This document shows positions 17,853 through 27,476 of a stretch of 64,000 nucleotides of DNA, in pieces (the first letter of the stretch is position 1; each line of letters starts with the position of its first letter). The notes below the pieces were generated by a model. It was not told where the DNA came from. It saw nothing but the letters and a program-made list of their open reading frames with translations, and searched no databases. Location of the stretch: NCBI RefSeq assembly GCF_017983445.1, contig NZ_JAGOBJ010000010.1, positions 124,001-188,000 on the forward strand, read 5' to 3'. The translations under genes and the position numbers were made by a program. The stretch is from Halomonas sp. GTDB lineage: Bacteria > Pseudomonadota > Gammaproteobacteria > Pseudomonadales > Halomonadaceae.

Positions 17853-17862
17853 TGCCTATAAT
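17834..17862 (+). promoter_or_regulatory. Predicted sigma-70 promoter of dapC
   Basis: TTGAGC at 17834-17839, 17-base spacer, and a consensus TATAAT at 17857-17862, about 64 bases before the dapC ATG. The -35 element sits in the loop and arm of the preceding hairpin. Confidence 0.65.
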
Positions 17863-17925
17863 TGGCGCCTGCTACTTCTCTCAACAACATCTAGCCACGC
17901 CAGACACGCTATCAACGGACTCGCC

Positions 17926-19122
17926 ATGAACCCTGATCTCGCTGCCCTTCACCCCTATCCGTTTGAAAAGCTGGCCGCGCTCAAAGCTGAATTAACGCCG
18001 CCTACCACGTTGTCGCATATTCCACTGACCATTGGTGAACCGCAGCACGCGCCCTACCCAAAAGCGCTTGAGGCGTTAGTCGCCCATCAGCTCGAAATGG
18101 CGCGCTACCCGGCCACCAATGGTCTTCTGGCACTGCGCGAAACGCTGGCTCAGTGGGCGACTCAACGTTTCAAGCTGCCGGGGTTGGATGCTGAGCGTCA
18201 AGTACTGCCCGTAAACGGCACCCGCGAAGCCATTTTTGCCTTTGTGCAGGCCGCGCTTGACCGCACGCGCCCTGCCAAGGTGTTCGTGCCCAATCCCTTT
18301 TATCAAATTTACGAAGGCGCGACGCTTCTGGCCGGTGGCGAGCCGGTTTATTTAAACTGCACCGCTGAAAACGGCTTTCGGCCTGACTTCACCACGGTTA
18401 GCCCGGACACCTGGCGTGATGTGCAGATCGTGTTTATCTGCTCGCCCGGCAACCCCACTGGCGCAGTTACTTCCGTTGATGAATTCAAACAGCTGATTGC
18501 GCTGGCCGATGAGCATGACTTTATCATCGCCTCGGATGAGTGTTACTCCGAACTTTATCTGAATGAACAAACGCCGCCACCAGGGCTTTTACAGGCATGC
18601 GCAGAGCTTGGCCGCGATGACTACCGCCGCTGCGTGGTGTTTCATTCGCTGTCGAAACGCTCTAACTTACCCGGCCTGCGTTCGGGCTTTGTGGCGGGCG
18701 ACGCCAATATTCTGGCGCCGTTCAAACGCTACCGCACCTATCACGGCTGCGCCATGTCGTTACCGGTACAGCATGCTTCCATTGCTGCGTGGCAGGATGA
18801 AGCGCATGTACGCGCCAATCGCGATGCGTACCGTGAAAAATTTAGCGCCGTGGTCGATGTGCTGGCGCCGGTAATGGACTTCCCCACACCGGAGGCAAGC
18901 TTTTACCTGTGGCCTGCCGTACCGGGTGGTGATGATATTGGCTTTACCCAGCGGCTTTTTACCGAGCAGAACGTGAGTGTACTGCCCGGAAGCTTGATGG
19001 GCCGCCCTGACGCACAGGGTATTAATCCAGGCGCGGGCCGCCTACGCCTTGCTCTGGTCGCCGAGCTTGCTCCGACCCTTGAAGCCGCACAGCGTATCCG
19101 CCAGCTGATTGAGCGCGGTTAA
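17926..19122 (+). CDS. dapC: N-succinyldiaminopimelate aminotransferase
   Basis: PLP-dependent class I/II aminotransferase acting in the succinylase branch of lysine/meso-diaminopimelate synthesis (forms N-succinyl-L,L-DAP). 398 residues. Visible fold type I landmarks: NGTREAIFAF, CSPGNPTGAVTS, ASDECYSELY, and the PLP lysine in FHSLSKRSNLPGLRSGF. The neighbours (ArsC-like gene, dapD, dapE) match the pseudomonad dapC locus, supporting dapC rather than a generic aspartate aminotransferase. It has its own predicted promoter. Confidence 0.92.
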   Translation: MNPDLAALHPYPFEKLAALKAELTPPTTLSHIPLTIGEPQHAPYPKALEALVAHQLEMARYPATNGLLALRETLAQWATQRFKLPGLDAERQVLPVNGTREAIFAFVQAALDRTRPAKVFVPNPFYQIYEGATLLAGGEPVYLNCTAENGFRPDFTTVSPDTWRDVQIVFICSPGNPTGAVTSVDEFKQLIALADEHDFIIASDECYSELYLNEQTPPPGLLQACAELGRDDYRRCVVFHSLSKRSNLPGLRSGFVAGDANILAPFKRYRTYHGCAMSLPVQHASIAAWQDEAHVRANRDAYREKFSAVVDVLAPVMDFPTPEASFYLWPAVPGGDDIGFTQRLFTEQNVSVLPGSLMGRPDAQGINPGAGRLRLALVAELAPTLEAAQRIRQLIERG

Positions 19123-19162
19123 CTCACCGCTTGACGGCACGAACAGCTCGAAAGGAGATAAC

Positions 19163-19510
19163 ATGTTTACACTCTATGTCATTGATACCTGCGATACGTG
19201 TCGTAAGGCGCGCAAGGCGCTGGAAGAGAACGGAATACCTTTCAAGACTCACGATTTGCGTAAAGATGGTTTATCGGCGGGCCTGCTTGAGCATATTCTG
19301 GAGCGGGTACCGCTTTGGGAAGCGGTCAATAAGCGCAGCAAGACATGGCGTGACCTTCCTCAGGAAGACAAGGACAGCTTTGATGCCAACTCTGCGCGCC
19401 AGCTGCTGCTGAAACATCCGACGCTGCTTAAACGCCCGCTTCTGGATACCGGCGGTGATGCCATAAAGGTAGGTTACCGCGACGGCGATTACGCTAACAT
19501 TAGCGGCTGA
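19163..19510 (+). CDS. ArsC/Spx-family thioredoxin-fold protein (YffB-like)
   Basis: 115 residues beginning MFTLYVIDTCDTCRKARKAL, a thioredoxin-like fold with a CDTC motif at C10 and C13, then the ArsC-family pattern WEAVNKRSKTWRDLP and KHPTLLKRPLLD. Related proteins (Spx/MgsR, YffB) lack true arsenate reductase activity or bind thiols; the function here is unknown. ATG 19163 has a strong AAAGGAG seven bases upstream. A homologue lies between dapC and dapD in pseudomonads as well. Followed directly by a terminator. Confidence 0.85.
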   Translation: MFTLYVIDTCDTCRKARKALEENGIPFKTHDLRKDGLSAGLLEHILERVPLWEAVNKRSKTWRDLPQEDKDSFDANSARQLLLKHPTLLKRPLLDTGGDAIKVGYRDGDYANISG

Positions 19511-19543
19511 GCTATCTAAGCCATCGCCGCTATTTTGCTTTTT
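19501..19543 (+). terminator. Rho-independent terminator after the ArsC-like gene
   Basis: TAGCGGC (19501-19507) pairs with GCCGCTA (19526-19532) and is followed by TTTTGCTTTTTG. It includes the stop codon of the ArsC-like gene and separates it from dapD. Confidence 0.55.
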
Positions 19544-19639
19544 GTACCCATTTTTTTGTATTAACACTTGGTTATACCGGCACCTTGGCTTTGGTTAACG
19601 ACCCGGTTAGCGACACTTTTAACGACAGGATGAACGTTT

Positions 19640-20665
19640 ATGTTGAGCTTTGCGCTTGGAATTGGCACGCAGAACACTCAAGGCGACTGGCTGGAAATTT
19701 ACTACCCGGCACCGCTTTTCAAACCACAGGAAAGCCTGGTTAACGCTGCCAAAGAAGCGCTTAATGCCCCCCAGGGCAACGCAGTGGTTAGCTTTTTACC
19801 TGAGGATTGCACGCGCTTGGCCAAAGCGCTTGAAGCGGCTGGCCATCCTGAGCAGGCCGAGCTTGCTGAAACGCTCGCCGCCAGCCAGCGCCCGCTGGTA
19901 GCAACGTTCCTTGAGACAGATCAAGCGCCGCAAACCGCCCCTGAGGTGTACCTTAAACTGCACCTGTTATCCCATCGCTTGGTCAAGCCGCATGGTTTGG
20001 ATCTCACCGGCATGTTCGGCCTGCTGCGCAACATTGCCTGGACCAACGAAGGCGCAATCGATATAGAAGAGCTGCCTGCACGTCGCCTGAAAGCCCGTCT
20101 GGCCGGTCGTGCGCTATCCGTTGATTGTGTTGATAAATTCCCCAAAATGACCGACTACGTGGTACCGACCGGCATCCGTATTGCCGATACCGCACGGGTA
20201 CGCCTGGGCGCGCACCTGGGCGAAGGCACCACCGTGATGCACGAAGGCTTTGTGAACTTCAATGCAGGCACCGAAGGCCCCGGCATGATCGAAGGACGCA
20301 TCTCAGCAGGCGTCATGGTCGGCAAGGGCTCTGACCTGGGCGGCGGCTGCTCCACCATGGGTACGCTATCCGGCGGCGGCAATATCGTCATTAAAGTCGG
20401 CGAAGGCTGCCTGATCGGCGCCAATGCCGGTATCGGCATTCCGCTGGGCGACCGCTGTACGGTCGAATCCGGCCTGTACGTTACTGCGGGCACCAAAGTG
20501 GCCCTGTTGGATGAAGAAGGCAACGAGGTTAAAACCCTGGCTGCGCGCGAGCTGGCGGGCCAAAACGACCTGCTGCTGCGCCGCAACTCTAAAAATGGCC
20601 GTGTCGAGTGCCTGACCAATAAAAGCGCCATCGCGCTGAACGAGGCGCTGCATGCCCATAACTGA
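19640..20665 (+). CDS. dapD: 2,3,4,5-tetrahydropyridine-2,6-dicarboxylate N-succinyltransferase (long DapD)
   Basis: Transfers succinyl from succinyl-CoA to tetrahydrodipicolinate in lysine/DAP synthesis. 341 residues, the longer DapD type found in Pseudomonas and actinobacteria. The C-terminal part is a left-handed beta-helix built from hexapeptide repeats (about residues 175-290: for example [56 protein letters not shown]). The N-terminal 150 residues form the helical domain. Its end overlaps the dapE start by 14 bases. Confidence 0.95.
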   Translation: MLSFALGIGTQNTQGDWLEIYYPAPLFKPQESLVNAAKEALNAPQGNAVVSFLPEDCTRLAKALEAAGHPEQAELAETLAASQRPLVATFLETDQAPQTAPEVYLKLHLLSHRLVKPHGLDLTGMFGLLRNIAWTNEGAIDIEELPARRLKARLAGRALSVDCVDKFPKMTDYVVPTGIRIADTARVRLGAHLGEGTTVMHEGFVNFNAGTEGPGMIEGRISAGVMVGKGSDLGGGCSTMGTLSGGGNIVIKVGEGCLIGANAGIGIPLGDRCTVESGLYVTAGTKVALLDEEGNEVKTLAARELAGQNDLLLRRNSKNGRVECLTNKSAIALNEALHAHN

Positions 20666-21824
20666 GCCTGACACGCTGTCGCCAACGCTACAGCTTGCCT
20701 TTGAGCTGTTAAGCCGTCCGTCAGTGACGCCGGACGATGAAGGCTGCCAGGACATCATGATCGAGCGCTTGACGGCGCTCGGTTTTCATATTGAGCCAAT
20801 GCCGTTTGGCGATGTGCAGAACTTCTGGGCCATACGTGGCCATCATGGCCCAGTCATTGCCTTTGCCGGCCATACCGATGTGGTGCCCAGTGGGCCGCCC
20901 ACCGGTTGGGAATTTCCGCCGTTTTCACCCTGCATTGATGAGCACGGCATGCTGTGTGGGCGGGGCGCTGCGGATATGAAAGGCAGCCTGGCATCTATGC
21001 TTACCGCCGTGGAACGCTTTGTAACCCGTTATCCTGACCATGATGGGCGCATCGCGTTCTTGATCACGTCGGATGAAGAAGGCCCGGCGATCGACGGCAC
21101 TCGCGCCGTGGTCGAGCAGCTGCGTGAGCGCAATGAGCGCCTTGACTACTGCATCGTGGGCGAGCCCTCGTCTACCGATTACCTGGGCGATGTGATTAAA
21201 AACGGTCGACGCGGCTCCCTGGGCGGCGTTTTGCATATCCAGGGGATTCAGGGCCACGTGGCTTACCCGCATTTGGCACGCAACCCGATCCACCAGGCGA
21301 TGCCTGCGCTGGACGCCCTTGCCAATGAGCACTGGGATGCGGGCAACGATTTTTTCCCCGCGACCAGCTTTCAAATCTCGAACCTGCGCGCGGGCACCGG
21401 GGCGACCAACGTAATCCCTGGCGATGTGGAAGTGGTGTTTAATTTTCGCTTCTCGACCGAGGTGACCCATGAGCAGCTTAAAGAGCGCACCCACGCGATT
21501 CTGGAGCAATATGAGCTTGAATATCAGCTGGACTGGACGCTCAACGGCGAGCCGTTCCTTACCGCAGAAGGTGAACTTGTGGACGCCGCCATTCGCGGTG
21601 TGGAAGCGGTTACGGGCAAGCGCCCTGCGCTTTCGACCAGCGGCGGCACGTCCGATGGTCGGTTTATCGCCACGCTGGGCGCCCAGGTGGTCGAGCTAGG
21701 CCCGCTTAACGATACCATTCACAAGGTAAACGAGCGCGTACGCGCCAGCGACCTGGATGACTTGAGCCGGATCTATGAGGCGACGCTTCAGGCACTGCTA
21801 ACGTCGGATGAGGTAAGCGCATAA
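20652..21824 (+). CDS. dapE: Succinyl-diaminopimelate desuccinylase
   Basis: M20 family dinuclear zinc hydrolase that removes succinate from N-succinyl-L,L-DAP. 390 residues. Metal-site motifs: [11 protein letters not shown] (His and Asp), [12 protein letters not shown] (bridging Asp), [12 protein letters not shown] (catalytic Glu pair), and a C-terminal histidine in [13 protein letters not shown]. The dimerisation domain lies at about 180-295. Starts inside the dapD end and its stop overlaps the next start (TAATG), so dapD, dapE and the following gene form one coupled unit. Confidence 0.96.
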   Translation: MPITEPDTLSPTLQLAFELLSRPSVTPDDEGCQDIMIERLTALGFHIEPMPFGDVQNFWAIRGHHGPVIAFAGHTDVVPSGPPTGWEFPPFSPCIDEHGMLCGRGAADMKGSLASMLTAVERFVTRYPDHDGRIAFLITSDEEGPAIDGTRAVVEQLRERNERLDYCIVGEPSSTDYLGDVIKNGRRGSLGGVLHIQGIQGHVAYPHLARNPIHQAMPALDALANEHWDAGNDFFPATSFQISNLRAGTGATNVIPGDVEVVFNFRFSTEVTHEQLKERTHAILEQYELEYQLDWTLNGEPFLTAEGELVDAAIRGVEAVTGKRPALSTSGGTSDGRFIATLGAQVVELGPLNDTIHKVNERVRASDLDDLSRIYEATLQALLTSDEVSA

Positions 21825-22213
21825 TGGAGCAGTATCCGGATATTGAAGTGTACGTTGCCCGCGTTTCTCATGACACGCTCAACGCCTGGCTTGCCAGCGC
21901 GCTTTCTGCCCCGCCGCTAATGCCAGCGGGCAAAGGCAAGTGGAAGGCCCGCGGTATGCACCAGGGCGAAGAGGTGCCGATTCTCCTGGTCGATAACGTG
22001 GCGGATGGCTTTGCCAGCCTGTGGTTTGATAGCAGCCACACACCGTGGATGACCGATCAGGAGTGCGCACAACACGCGGCCGAAGCGCTGCAAACGGAAA
22101 TCCGCTGCTCGCTTGGGGGCTGGCATCCAGGCAATGATGACCCTGACCGGTTCTGGCAGGTTCTGCCCGGCGGCAAAGAAGGCGCCATCGAGTGGCCGGA
22201 TTCAGGTCGGTAA
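21824..22213 (+). CDS. Conserved-looking hypothetical protein coupled to dapE
   Basis: 129 residues, soluble, acidic, tryptophan-rich (WLASAL, WKARG, WFDSS, WMTD, WHPGND, WQVLPGG). No domain recognised. Start ATG overlaps the dapE stop by one base, so it is translated with the lysine genes. Followed by a strong bidirectional terminator. It may be a lineage-specific protein of halomonads; no function can be assigned from sequence. Confidence 0.75.
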   Translation: MEQYPDIEVYVARVSHDTLNAWLASALSAPPLMPAGKGKWKARGMHQGEEVPILLVDNVADGFASLWFDSSHTPWMTDQECAQHAAEALQTEIRCSLGGWHPGNDDPDRFWQVLPGGKEGAIEWPDSGR

Positions 22214-22229
22214 CCGCTACCTTAAACGC

Positions 22230-22259
22230 AATCGACCCCGCCTAGTGGCGGGGTCGATT
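22230..22259. terminator. Bidirectional hairpin terminator between dapE operon and csp-like gene
   Basis: Perfect 13-bp arms AATCGACCCCGCC (22230-22242) and GGCGGGGTCGATT (22247-22259) around TAGT. It lies between two convergent genes and can serve both; the T-runs are short. Confidence 0.75.
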
Positions 22260-22284
22260 GTCATCTTGCTTAATCGCGCAATCG

Positions 22285-22839
22285 TTACTCGATAATACTC
22301 ACATCGTCGGCCTGCAAACCACGGTCATTTTTAATCACGTGATAACGCACAATTTGGCCTTCTGCCAGCATACGCGGGCCGCGGCCCCGGATAGCACGAA
22401 AGTGAACAAACACATCTTCGCCGTTATCGCGGGTAATAAAACCGTAGCCTTTATTGGTATTGAACCACTTCACTTCACCCTCTTCACGCCCATCGTTGAA
22501 GTCGATGATATCTTCCTCTTCATCATCTACTTCATCGACCGGTTGAGGCTGACGCGGTGCGGCCTGAACACGACCTGCTTCTGAACGTTCTGCGACTGGC
22601 TTGACGACCACTGGCGGCGCCAGGGCAGCTGTTGCCAGCGTACCAATACATAAAACGATAAAACTACCCAGGGCAACGGCGATATAGATGCTGCTGACGC
22701 CGCTGATGGCTAACTCAGCCTGCCATAAATCGGCCAAGGGTGCGTTGGTTAAATGAACAATCCCTGCCAACAGAAGTGGCGTGGGGGCGGCTAGTAATAC
22801 ACTGATCAAGAAACAGCGAAACACAACTTTTGGATTCAT
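22285..22839 (-). CDS. Membrane-anchored cold-shock-domain protein
   Basis: 184 residues. The N-terminal half has two membrane helices (about 8-28 and 48-73), followed by a charged, acidic linker ([12 protein letters not shown]), and a C-terminal cold-shock domain (about 118-184) with RNP1 NKGYGFI and RNP2 DVFVHF intact. The domain ends ADDVSIIE in the CspA manner. So a nucleic-acid-binding CSD is tethered to the inner membrane. Such fusions occur in some gammaproteobacteria; role unknown. Diverges from slyX. Confidence 0.85.
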   Translation of the reverse strand: MNPKVVFRCFLISVLLAAPTPLLLAGIVHLTNAPLADLWQAELAISGVSSIYIAVALGSFIVLCIGTLATAALAPPVVVKPVAERSEAGRVQAAPRQPQPVDEVDDEEEDIIDFNDGREEGEVKWFNTNKGYGFITRDNGEDVFVHFRAIRGRGPRMLAEGQIVRYHVIKNDRGLQADDVSIIE

Positions 22840-22949
22840 AGATGATAAAAGCTCTCTTGTTGTATGGGTAACAGACGAAGGACAATACCCGAACCATCAG
22901 GCCCATTCCTAACAGTACCGGACATATTACACAAGGTTGCCATGTTACC

Positions 22950-23198
22950 ATGACACAAGACTTTTCTCCTGCTGAGCTGACGCAACGTCTTGAAACGCTA
23001 GAAAGTCGCCTGGCCTACCAGGAACACTGGCTGGATACTCTCGACCAGGCCGTTGCCCAACAAGAGCAACGACTCGCCAAACTCGAACAAATAAGCGCCT
23101 TGATGCGTGAACGCTTACGCGAGCAGCACCAGGCGTTTCAAGCCGATAATACTCAAGGCACGGCTCGTCCTGAAGACGAAATACCGCCGCATTATTAA
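22950..23198 (+). CDS. slyX: SlyX family coiled-coil protein
   Basis: 82 residues, one long predicted coiled coil (about 8-60: LTQRLETLESRLAYQEHWLDTL...QEQRLAKLEQ) and the C-terminal PPHY ending that marks SlyX proteins. Function is unknown in the family. The region just upstream is shared with the divergent membrane cold-shock protein. Convergent with ald; I see only weak hairpins between them. Confidence 0.9.
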   Translation: MTQDFSPAELTQRLETLESRLAYQEHWLDTLDQAVAQQEQRLAKLEQISALMRERLREQHQAFQADNTQGTARPEDEIPPHY

Positions 23199-23294
23199 TA
23201 AAGCATCTTAGCCGGGTTAGTAAAGCGGTAACGTCTTGCTAACGTTTATTAAATTACCCAGCTTCGACTAAAAAAGGCTTATTGCATCATCCGC

Positions 23295-24413
23295 TTAACG
23301 CCTGACAAGACTTGCCGGGTCCACACTTTCCAGGCCAAAAGCGTTGGCGACGGCCGCGTAGGTAACCTGCCCGGCGTGCACATTAAGCCCTGGCAGGAAG
23401 TTGGCGTCGTCGCCCAGCGCCTGCTGCCAGCCCTTATCGGCAAGCGCCAGCACAAACGGCAGCGTCGCGTTAGTTAACCCAAGCGTTGAGGTGTGCGCCA
23501 CGCCGCCCGGCATGTTGGCCACGCAATAATGCACGATGCCATCAACGATATAGGTAGGTTCGGCGTGGGTGGTGGGCTTGCTGGTTTCAAAGCAGCCGCC
23601 CTGATCAATCGCTACATCCACCAGCACACTGCCGGGCTTCATATCGGCAAGCATGGCACGGGTAATCAGCTTGGGCGCCGCCGCCCCCGGTATTAGTACG
23701 GCACCGATAATCATGTCGGATTCGCGCACCGCATGATCCAGCGCATCCGCCGTGGAGTAAACCGTCTTGATACGCCCCTGATAGCGGTCATCCAGAACGC
23801 CCAGGCGCACCAATGACTTATCCAGAATGGTCACCTCGGCGCCCAGCCCCAGCGCCATGCGCGCAGCGTTTTCCCCCACCACGCCGCCGCCAATCACGGT
23901 GACCTTACCAGGTGCCACGCCCGGCACGCCGGGCAGCAGCACGCCAGCACCACCTTGGGCTTTTTCCAGACTATGCGCACCCGCCTGAACGGCCATACGC
24001 CCGGCCACGGTGCTCATTGGGGCGAGTAAAGGCAGCCCGCCATGGGCATCGGTAATCGTTTCGTAGGCAATGCAGGTCGCCCCGCTCTCCATCAAGCCAC
24101 GCGTTAATGCCTCTTCAGCCGCCAAGTGCAGATAGGTAAAAAGCGTGTGCTGTGCAGTAAGCCGTGCGACTTCCTCTTTTTGAGGCTCTTTAACTTTCAA
24201 AATCAGTTCAGCGTTTTGCCAAAGCGTGGCCACATCGGGCTCAATGAGTGCGCCTGCGGCTTCGTAGGCGCTGTCGTTAAACCCTGCACCCTCACCCGCG
24301 CCAGTCTGCACGTAAACCGTGTGGCCACGGCTGGTAAGCTCACGCGCGCCCGTGGGCGTCAGCGCTACGCGGTACTCATGATTTTTAATTTCTTTCGGGA
24401 CGGCAACGTTCAT
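23295..24413 (-). CDS. ald: Alanine dehydrogenase
   Basis: NAD-dependent oxidative deamination of L-alanine to pyruvate and ammonia. 372 residues from ATG 24413 ([20 protein letters not shown]), chosen because it matches the family start and has AGGAG seven bases upstream; a longer reading frame to 24503 is open but non-homologous. NAD-binding motif [24 protein letters not shown] (about 173-196); catalytic-region motifs RVALTP and [11 protein letters not shown]. Monocistronic on the reverse strand. Confidence 0.95.
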   Translation of the reverse strand: MNVAVPKEIKNHEYRVALTPTGARELTSRGHTVYVQTGAGEGAGFNDSAYEAAGALIEPDVATLWQNAELILKVKEPQKEEVARLTAQHTLFTYLHLAAEEALTRGLMESGATCIAYETITDAHGGLPLLAPMSTVAGRMAVQAGAHSLEKAQGGAGVLLPGVPGVAPGKVTVIGGGVVGENAARMALGLGAEVTILDKSLVRLGVLDDRYQGRIKTVYSTADALDHAVRESDMIIGAVLIPGAAAPKLITRAMLADMKPGSVLVDVAIDQGGCFETSKPTTHAEPTYIVDGIVHYCVANMPGGVAHTSTLGLTNATLPFVLALADKGWQQALGDDANFLPGLNVHAGQVTYAAVANAFGLESVDPASLVRR

Positions 24414-24499
24414 TGGGCCTCTCCTAGTGTAAGCGTACCGATACTGTCTCTCTTCAATTACAGCACAGCTTGAGCCTGCCACCATCGCCCGATTTAAAA

Positions 24500-24527
24500 A
24501 CAAAAAAAACGCCGGTCAAGGCGTTTT
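24500..24527 (-). terminator. Rho-independent terminator after the thioesterase gene
   Basis: AAAACGCC (24506-24513) pairs with GGCGTTTT (24520-24527); on the reverse strand the stem is followed by a run of eight T. It ends the thioesterase transcript upstream of ald. Confidence 0.8.
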
Positions 24528-24575
24528 ATATGAGAAAATTCTAGCGTTATACGGTTTTATACCAGAAATTTAACG

Positions 24576-25010
24576 TCAATCGGCAACTAACGCCGCACCA
24601 TAAATTTCTTGATATTCATCGGGCAGCCGTTTTGGCCGCCCGCTGGAAAGCGCAATACACGCAAACCGGGTACGAGCGTTGAGCAGCGTTTTGGCATCCT
24701 GCGTACGTTTAAGCTGAAAGCGCCGGGTCAGACTAAAGCGGCCATCGCACTCTACAATCCAGGTAGCAAGCACCAGCTCATCGCCTGCAAACGCCGGGGC
24801 AAGGTAGTCCAGCTCATGGCGGTGTACTGCCATGGCGCGGTCTAACTCGCGGTAGCGCTCAAGAGACAGGCCAAGCGCTTCGGAGTGGGCCCAGCTAATC
24901 TGCTCGACCCAGCGCAGGTATTCGCTGTTATTCACGTGCTGATAGGCGTCTATCGCCTCTTCGCTCACGTGAATATCGATCACAAAAGGATCGGGTAGCG
25001 CCCACTCCAT
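24576..25010 (-). CDS. Acyl-CoA thioesterase, hotdog fold (4HBT)
   Basis: 144 residues. Hotdog-fold thioesterase of the YbgC/4HBT type: DAYQHVNNSEYLRWVEQISW contains the conserved Asp-x-x-x-His-x-N-N-x-x-Y active-site pattern near residues 22-33, and DYLAPAFAGDELVLATWI is the central strand. Likely hydrolyses an acyl-CoA; the substrate cannot be told. ATG 25010 has AAGGAG seven bases upstream; the GTG just before it is too close to that site. Own terminator downstream. Confidence 0.85.
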   Translation of the reverse strand: MEWALPDPFVIDIHVSEEAIDAYQHVNNSEYLRWVEQISWAHSEALGLSLERYRELDRAMAVHRHELDYLAPAFAGDELVLATWIVECDGRFSLTRRFQLKRTQDAKTLLNARTRFACIALSSGRPKRLPDEYQEIYGAALVAD

Positions 25011-25073
25011 CACGTTGCTCCTTATGCTTGCTGCGTTTAGCGCTTTACTCGCCCCGAAACTCTACGGTCACCA

Positions 25074-26264
25074 TTAATCGCGAAATACCCGTACGCCTAA
25101 CGCTTTCAGGTAAGACGTTTCCGGGATCGCCGGGTGTACCGGGTGGTCGGGGCCCTGATGGCCCTGGAAGATCACCTGACCATGACGATCCTGATGGCGT
25201 ACCGCGCCTCTAACCACATCCACCAGGCGATCTGTCGCCAGATGCATGGAGCACGACGCCGAGAGCAGCAGGCCATCACGACCCAGCAAACGCATCGCTT
25301 CACGGTTCAAGCGAGCGTAGGCCCGCTCGCCGTTGGGAATGTCTTTACGCTTCTTGATGAACGCGGGCGGATCCAGAATCACCACGTCAAACTGTTCGCC
25401 GTCGGCTTTAAGCGCCGCCAGGGCTTCAAAGGCATCGCCTTCGCCAATCGCTACCTGTTCCTGAACGCCATTGAGCTCGGCATTACGCGCTACTTGCTCA
25501 AGCGCCGGGCCAGAAGCGTCGATACACAGCACTTCAGAGGCGCCACTTGCCGCTGCTTGAACGCCCCAACCACCTATATAGCTGAACACGTCGAGTACAC
25601 GCTTCCCAGCCACTTGGCTGTTGAGCCAAGCGCGGTTTTCACGGTGATCAAAGAACCAGCCGGTTTTCTGACCATTAAGCACCGGCACGACAAAACGTGT
25701 GCCGTTCTCTTCGATCAACACTTCGTCGGGCAGCGTTCCTTTCACGACATCGACGCGGGCCTCCAGGCCTTCCTGACGACGCCCGCCGGTATCGTTACGG
25801 AACACGATCACTTCAGGCTTGACCACTTTTTCAAGCGCGTCGACGATTTCATCGGCCAGTGCCTGCATGCCCGCAGTATTCAGCTGCACAACCAGCACAT
25901 CGCCAAATCGGTCTATGACCAGACCAGGCAACAGGTCGCCTTCGCCATGAATCAGGCGGTAAAACGGTTTGGCATATAAACCCTGACGCAGTGACAGTGC
26001 CTGATTAAAGCGGTGTACAAACAGCGAGCGATCCAGGCGCATATCCGGGTCACGGGACATCACGCGGCCCGCAATCAGCGAGTGCGGATTGACATATGCC
26101 ACGCCCAGAACTTTACCGTTGGAGGCCTCGACCAGCGCGGTTTCGCCAGCAGTGAAATTTTTAAGCGGCGTTTCTTTAATATCCACTTCGTTGGAGTAGA
26201 TCCACAGATGGCCTGCTTTCAAGCGGCGATCGGCGTTTTTATTCAAGCGCAGGCGTTGGGTCAC
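25074..26264 (-). CDS. rlmI: 23S rRNA (cytosine-C5) methyltransferase, RlmI-type
   Basis: 396 residues from GTG 26264 (VTQRLRLNKNADRRLKAGHLWIY), which has GGAG six bases upstream; an in-frame ATG at 26336 would overlap mutM and is not needed. N-terminal PUA domain (about 1-80), then an EEHEE region and a Rossmann methyltransferase with VLDVFSYIGGWGVQAA (SAM motif I), DVVILDPPAF (motif IV) and SCSMH (the catalytic cysteine region). RlmI methylates C1962 in E. coli 23S rRNA. Follows mutM by 50 bases, same strand. Confidence 0.88.
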   Translation of the reverse strand: MTQRLRLNKNADRRLKAGHLWIYSNEVDIKETPLKNFTAGETALVEASNGKVLGVAYVNPHSLIAGRVMSRDPDMRLDRSLFVHRFNQALSLRQGLYAKPFYRLIHGEGDLLPGLVIDRFGDVLVVQLNTAGMQALADEIVDALEKVVKPEVIVFRNDTGGRRQEGLEARVDVVKGTLPDEVLIEENGTRFVVPVLNGQKTGWFFDHRENRAWLNSQVAGKRVLDVFSYIGGWGVQAAASGASEVLCIDASGPALEQVARNAELNGVQEQVAIGEGDAFEALAALKADGEQFDVVILDPPAFIKKRKDIPNGERAYARLNREAMRLLGRDGLLLSASCSMHLATDRLVDVVRGAVRHQDRHGQVIFQGHQGPDHPVHPAIPETSYLKALGVRVFRD

Positions 26265-26314
26265 AACAGTCTCCAAAAGCGTAGATAACAAAGTAGCAAA
26301 GGGTGGGCCAGGGT

Positions 26315-27142
26315 TTAACGCTGACAGCCAGGGCAAAAAACGCTGGCACGCTGGCCAAGCGTAATACGCTGAAGTTCAGCGCCGCAGCGTAAACAGGGCT
26401 GGCCCTGGCGCCCGTATACATTTAGCCGCTGAGCAAAATAGCCAGGCTCACCCTGACCGCTGACAAAATCGCGTAGCGTCGTCCCGCCCTGGGTAATCGC
26501 GGCTGCCAATACCTCTTTGACGGCGGCGGCCAGCAGCTTGTAGCGCTCAAGGGAAATACGTCCGGCCGCACGACGGGGGTCGATGCCGGCCATAAACAGC
26601 GCTTCAGTGGCGTAAATATTACCCGCGCCAACCACGATACGGTTATCCATTAAAAAGGGCTTCACCGCCACGCGTTTATTGCGTGACAGTTTATACAGCC
26701 ATTCGCCGTTAAACGTTTCATCAAACGGTTCGGGGCCCAGGTGAACCAAGCGCCTATCCGCCGTGCCGTCGCCCAGCTGCCAATCGACAAAACCGAAGCG
26801 GCGCGGGTCATGATAACGCAGCACATGTCCACTGGCGGTGACGACATCGACATGGTCATGCTTTTTAGGGATGTCGCCCACCTGGGCAATACGCAAACTG
26901 CCCGACATCCCCAGGTGCCATAGCAGCGTTGCCGCATTTGGCGACTGCTGTATGGGGATTTGCAGGTACTTGGCGCGCCGGGTCAGGGTACCAATGCGCG
27001 CACCGATCAACCGCTCAGGCAGGTCGTCAGGCACAGGAACACGCAAGCGCGGCTGACGAACAAGCACCTCAGTAATTTCCTGACCTTCAAGATAGGGTGC
27101 AATGCCGCGTTTGGTGGTTTCAACTTCGGGCAGTTCGGGCAT
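26315..27142 (-). CDS. mutM: Formamidopyrimidine-DNA glycosylase (Fpg)
   Basis: Base-excision repair enzyme removing 8-oxoguanine and formamidopyrimidines. 275 residues. N-terminus [14 protein letters not shown] gives the catalytic proline (after Met removal) and glutamate; [12 protein letters not shown] contains a conserved active-site region; the [10 protein letters not shown] helix-two-turn-helix (about 169-178); and a C-terminal zinc finger with CLRCG and CPGC. Likely co-transcribed with rlmI. A terminator at 27220 separates it from rpmG. Confidence 0.96.
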   Translation of the reverse strand: MPELPEVETTKRGIAPYLEGQEITEVLVRQPRLRVPVPDDLPERLIGARIGTLTRRAKYLQIPIQQSPNAATLLWHLGMSGSLRIAQVGDIPKKHDHVDVVTASGHVLRYHDPRRFGFVDWQLGDGTADRRLVHLGPEPFDETFNGEWLYKLSRNKRVAVKPFLMDNRIVVGAGNIYATEALFMAGIDPRRAAGRISLERYKLLAAAVKEVLAAAITQGGTTLRDFVSGQGEPGYFAQRLNVYGRQGQPCLRCGAELQRITLGQRASVFCPGCQR

Positions 27143-27219
27143 GAAGAGGACCTAGTTACGATATCGGCTCATACGCGAGAGATATTGTCGCAATAAGCAC
27201 CGATAAACGCCATGCATGC

Positions 27220-27246
27220 AAAAACCCGGCATTGGGCCGGGTTTTT
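27220..27246 (-). terminator. Rho-independent terminator of the rpmB-rpmG operon
   Basis: AAAAACCCGGC (27220-27230) pairs perfectly with GCCGGGTTTTT (27236-27246) around ATTGG; it has T-runs on both strands and lies 49 bases beyond the rpmG stop. Confidence 0.9.
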
Positions 27247-27294
27247 CAACAGGCGCTCGCCTGCAGTGGAAGCCGATCATCATCGCTTGCGCGA

Positions 27295-27450
27295 TTACTT
27301 GATCTTGGCTTCCTTGTAGATAACGTGCTTACGGACAACCGGGTCGTATTTCTTGAATTCGAACTTATCCGGTGTGTTCCGCTTGTTCTTATCAGTGGTG
27401 TAGAAGTGACCTGTACCGGCACTGGACACCAGCTTGATCTTATCGCGCAT
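27295..27450 (-). CDS. rpmG: 50S ribosomal protein L33
   Basis: 51 residues: [17 protein letters not shown]... ending VIYKEAKIK, the standard L33 sequence. The gene is too short to appear as a long frame but the reading is unbroken from ATG 27450 to TAA 27295. It follows rpmB by 26 bases; rpmB-rpmG is the usual operon. The zinc-ligand cysteines of the C+ form are absent, as in E. coli L33. Confidence 0.97.
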   Translation of the reverse strand: MRDKIKLVSSAGTGHFYTTDKNKRNTPDKFEFKKYDPVVRKHVIYKEAKIK

Positions 27451-27476
27451 GGTTTTACTCTCCCAAAAATGCTGTC

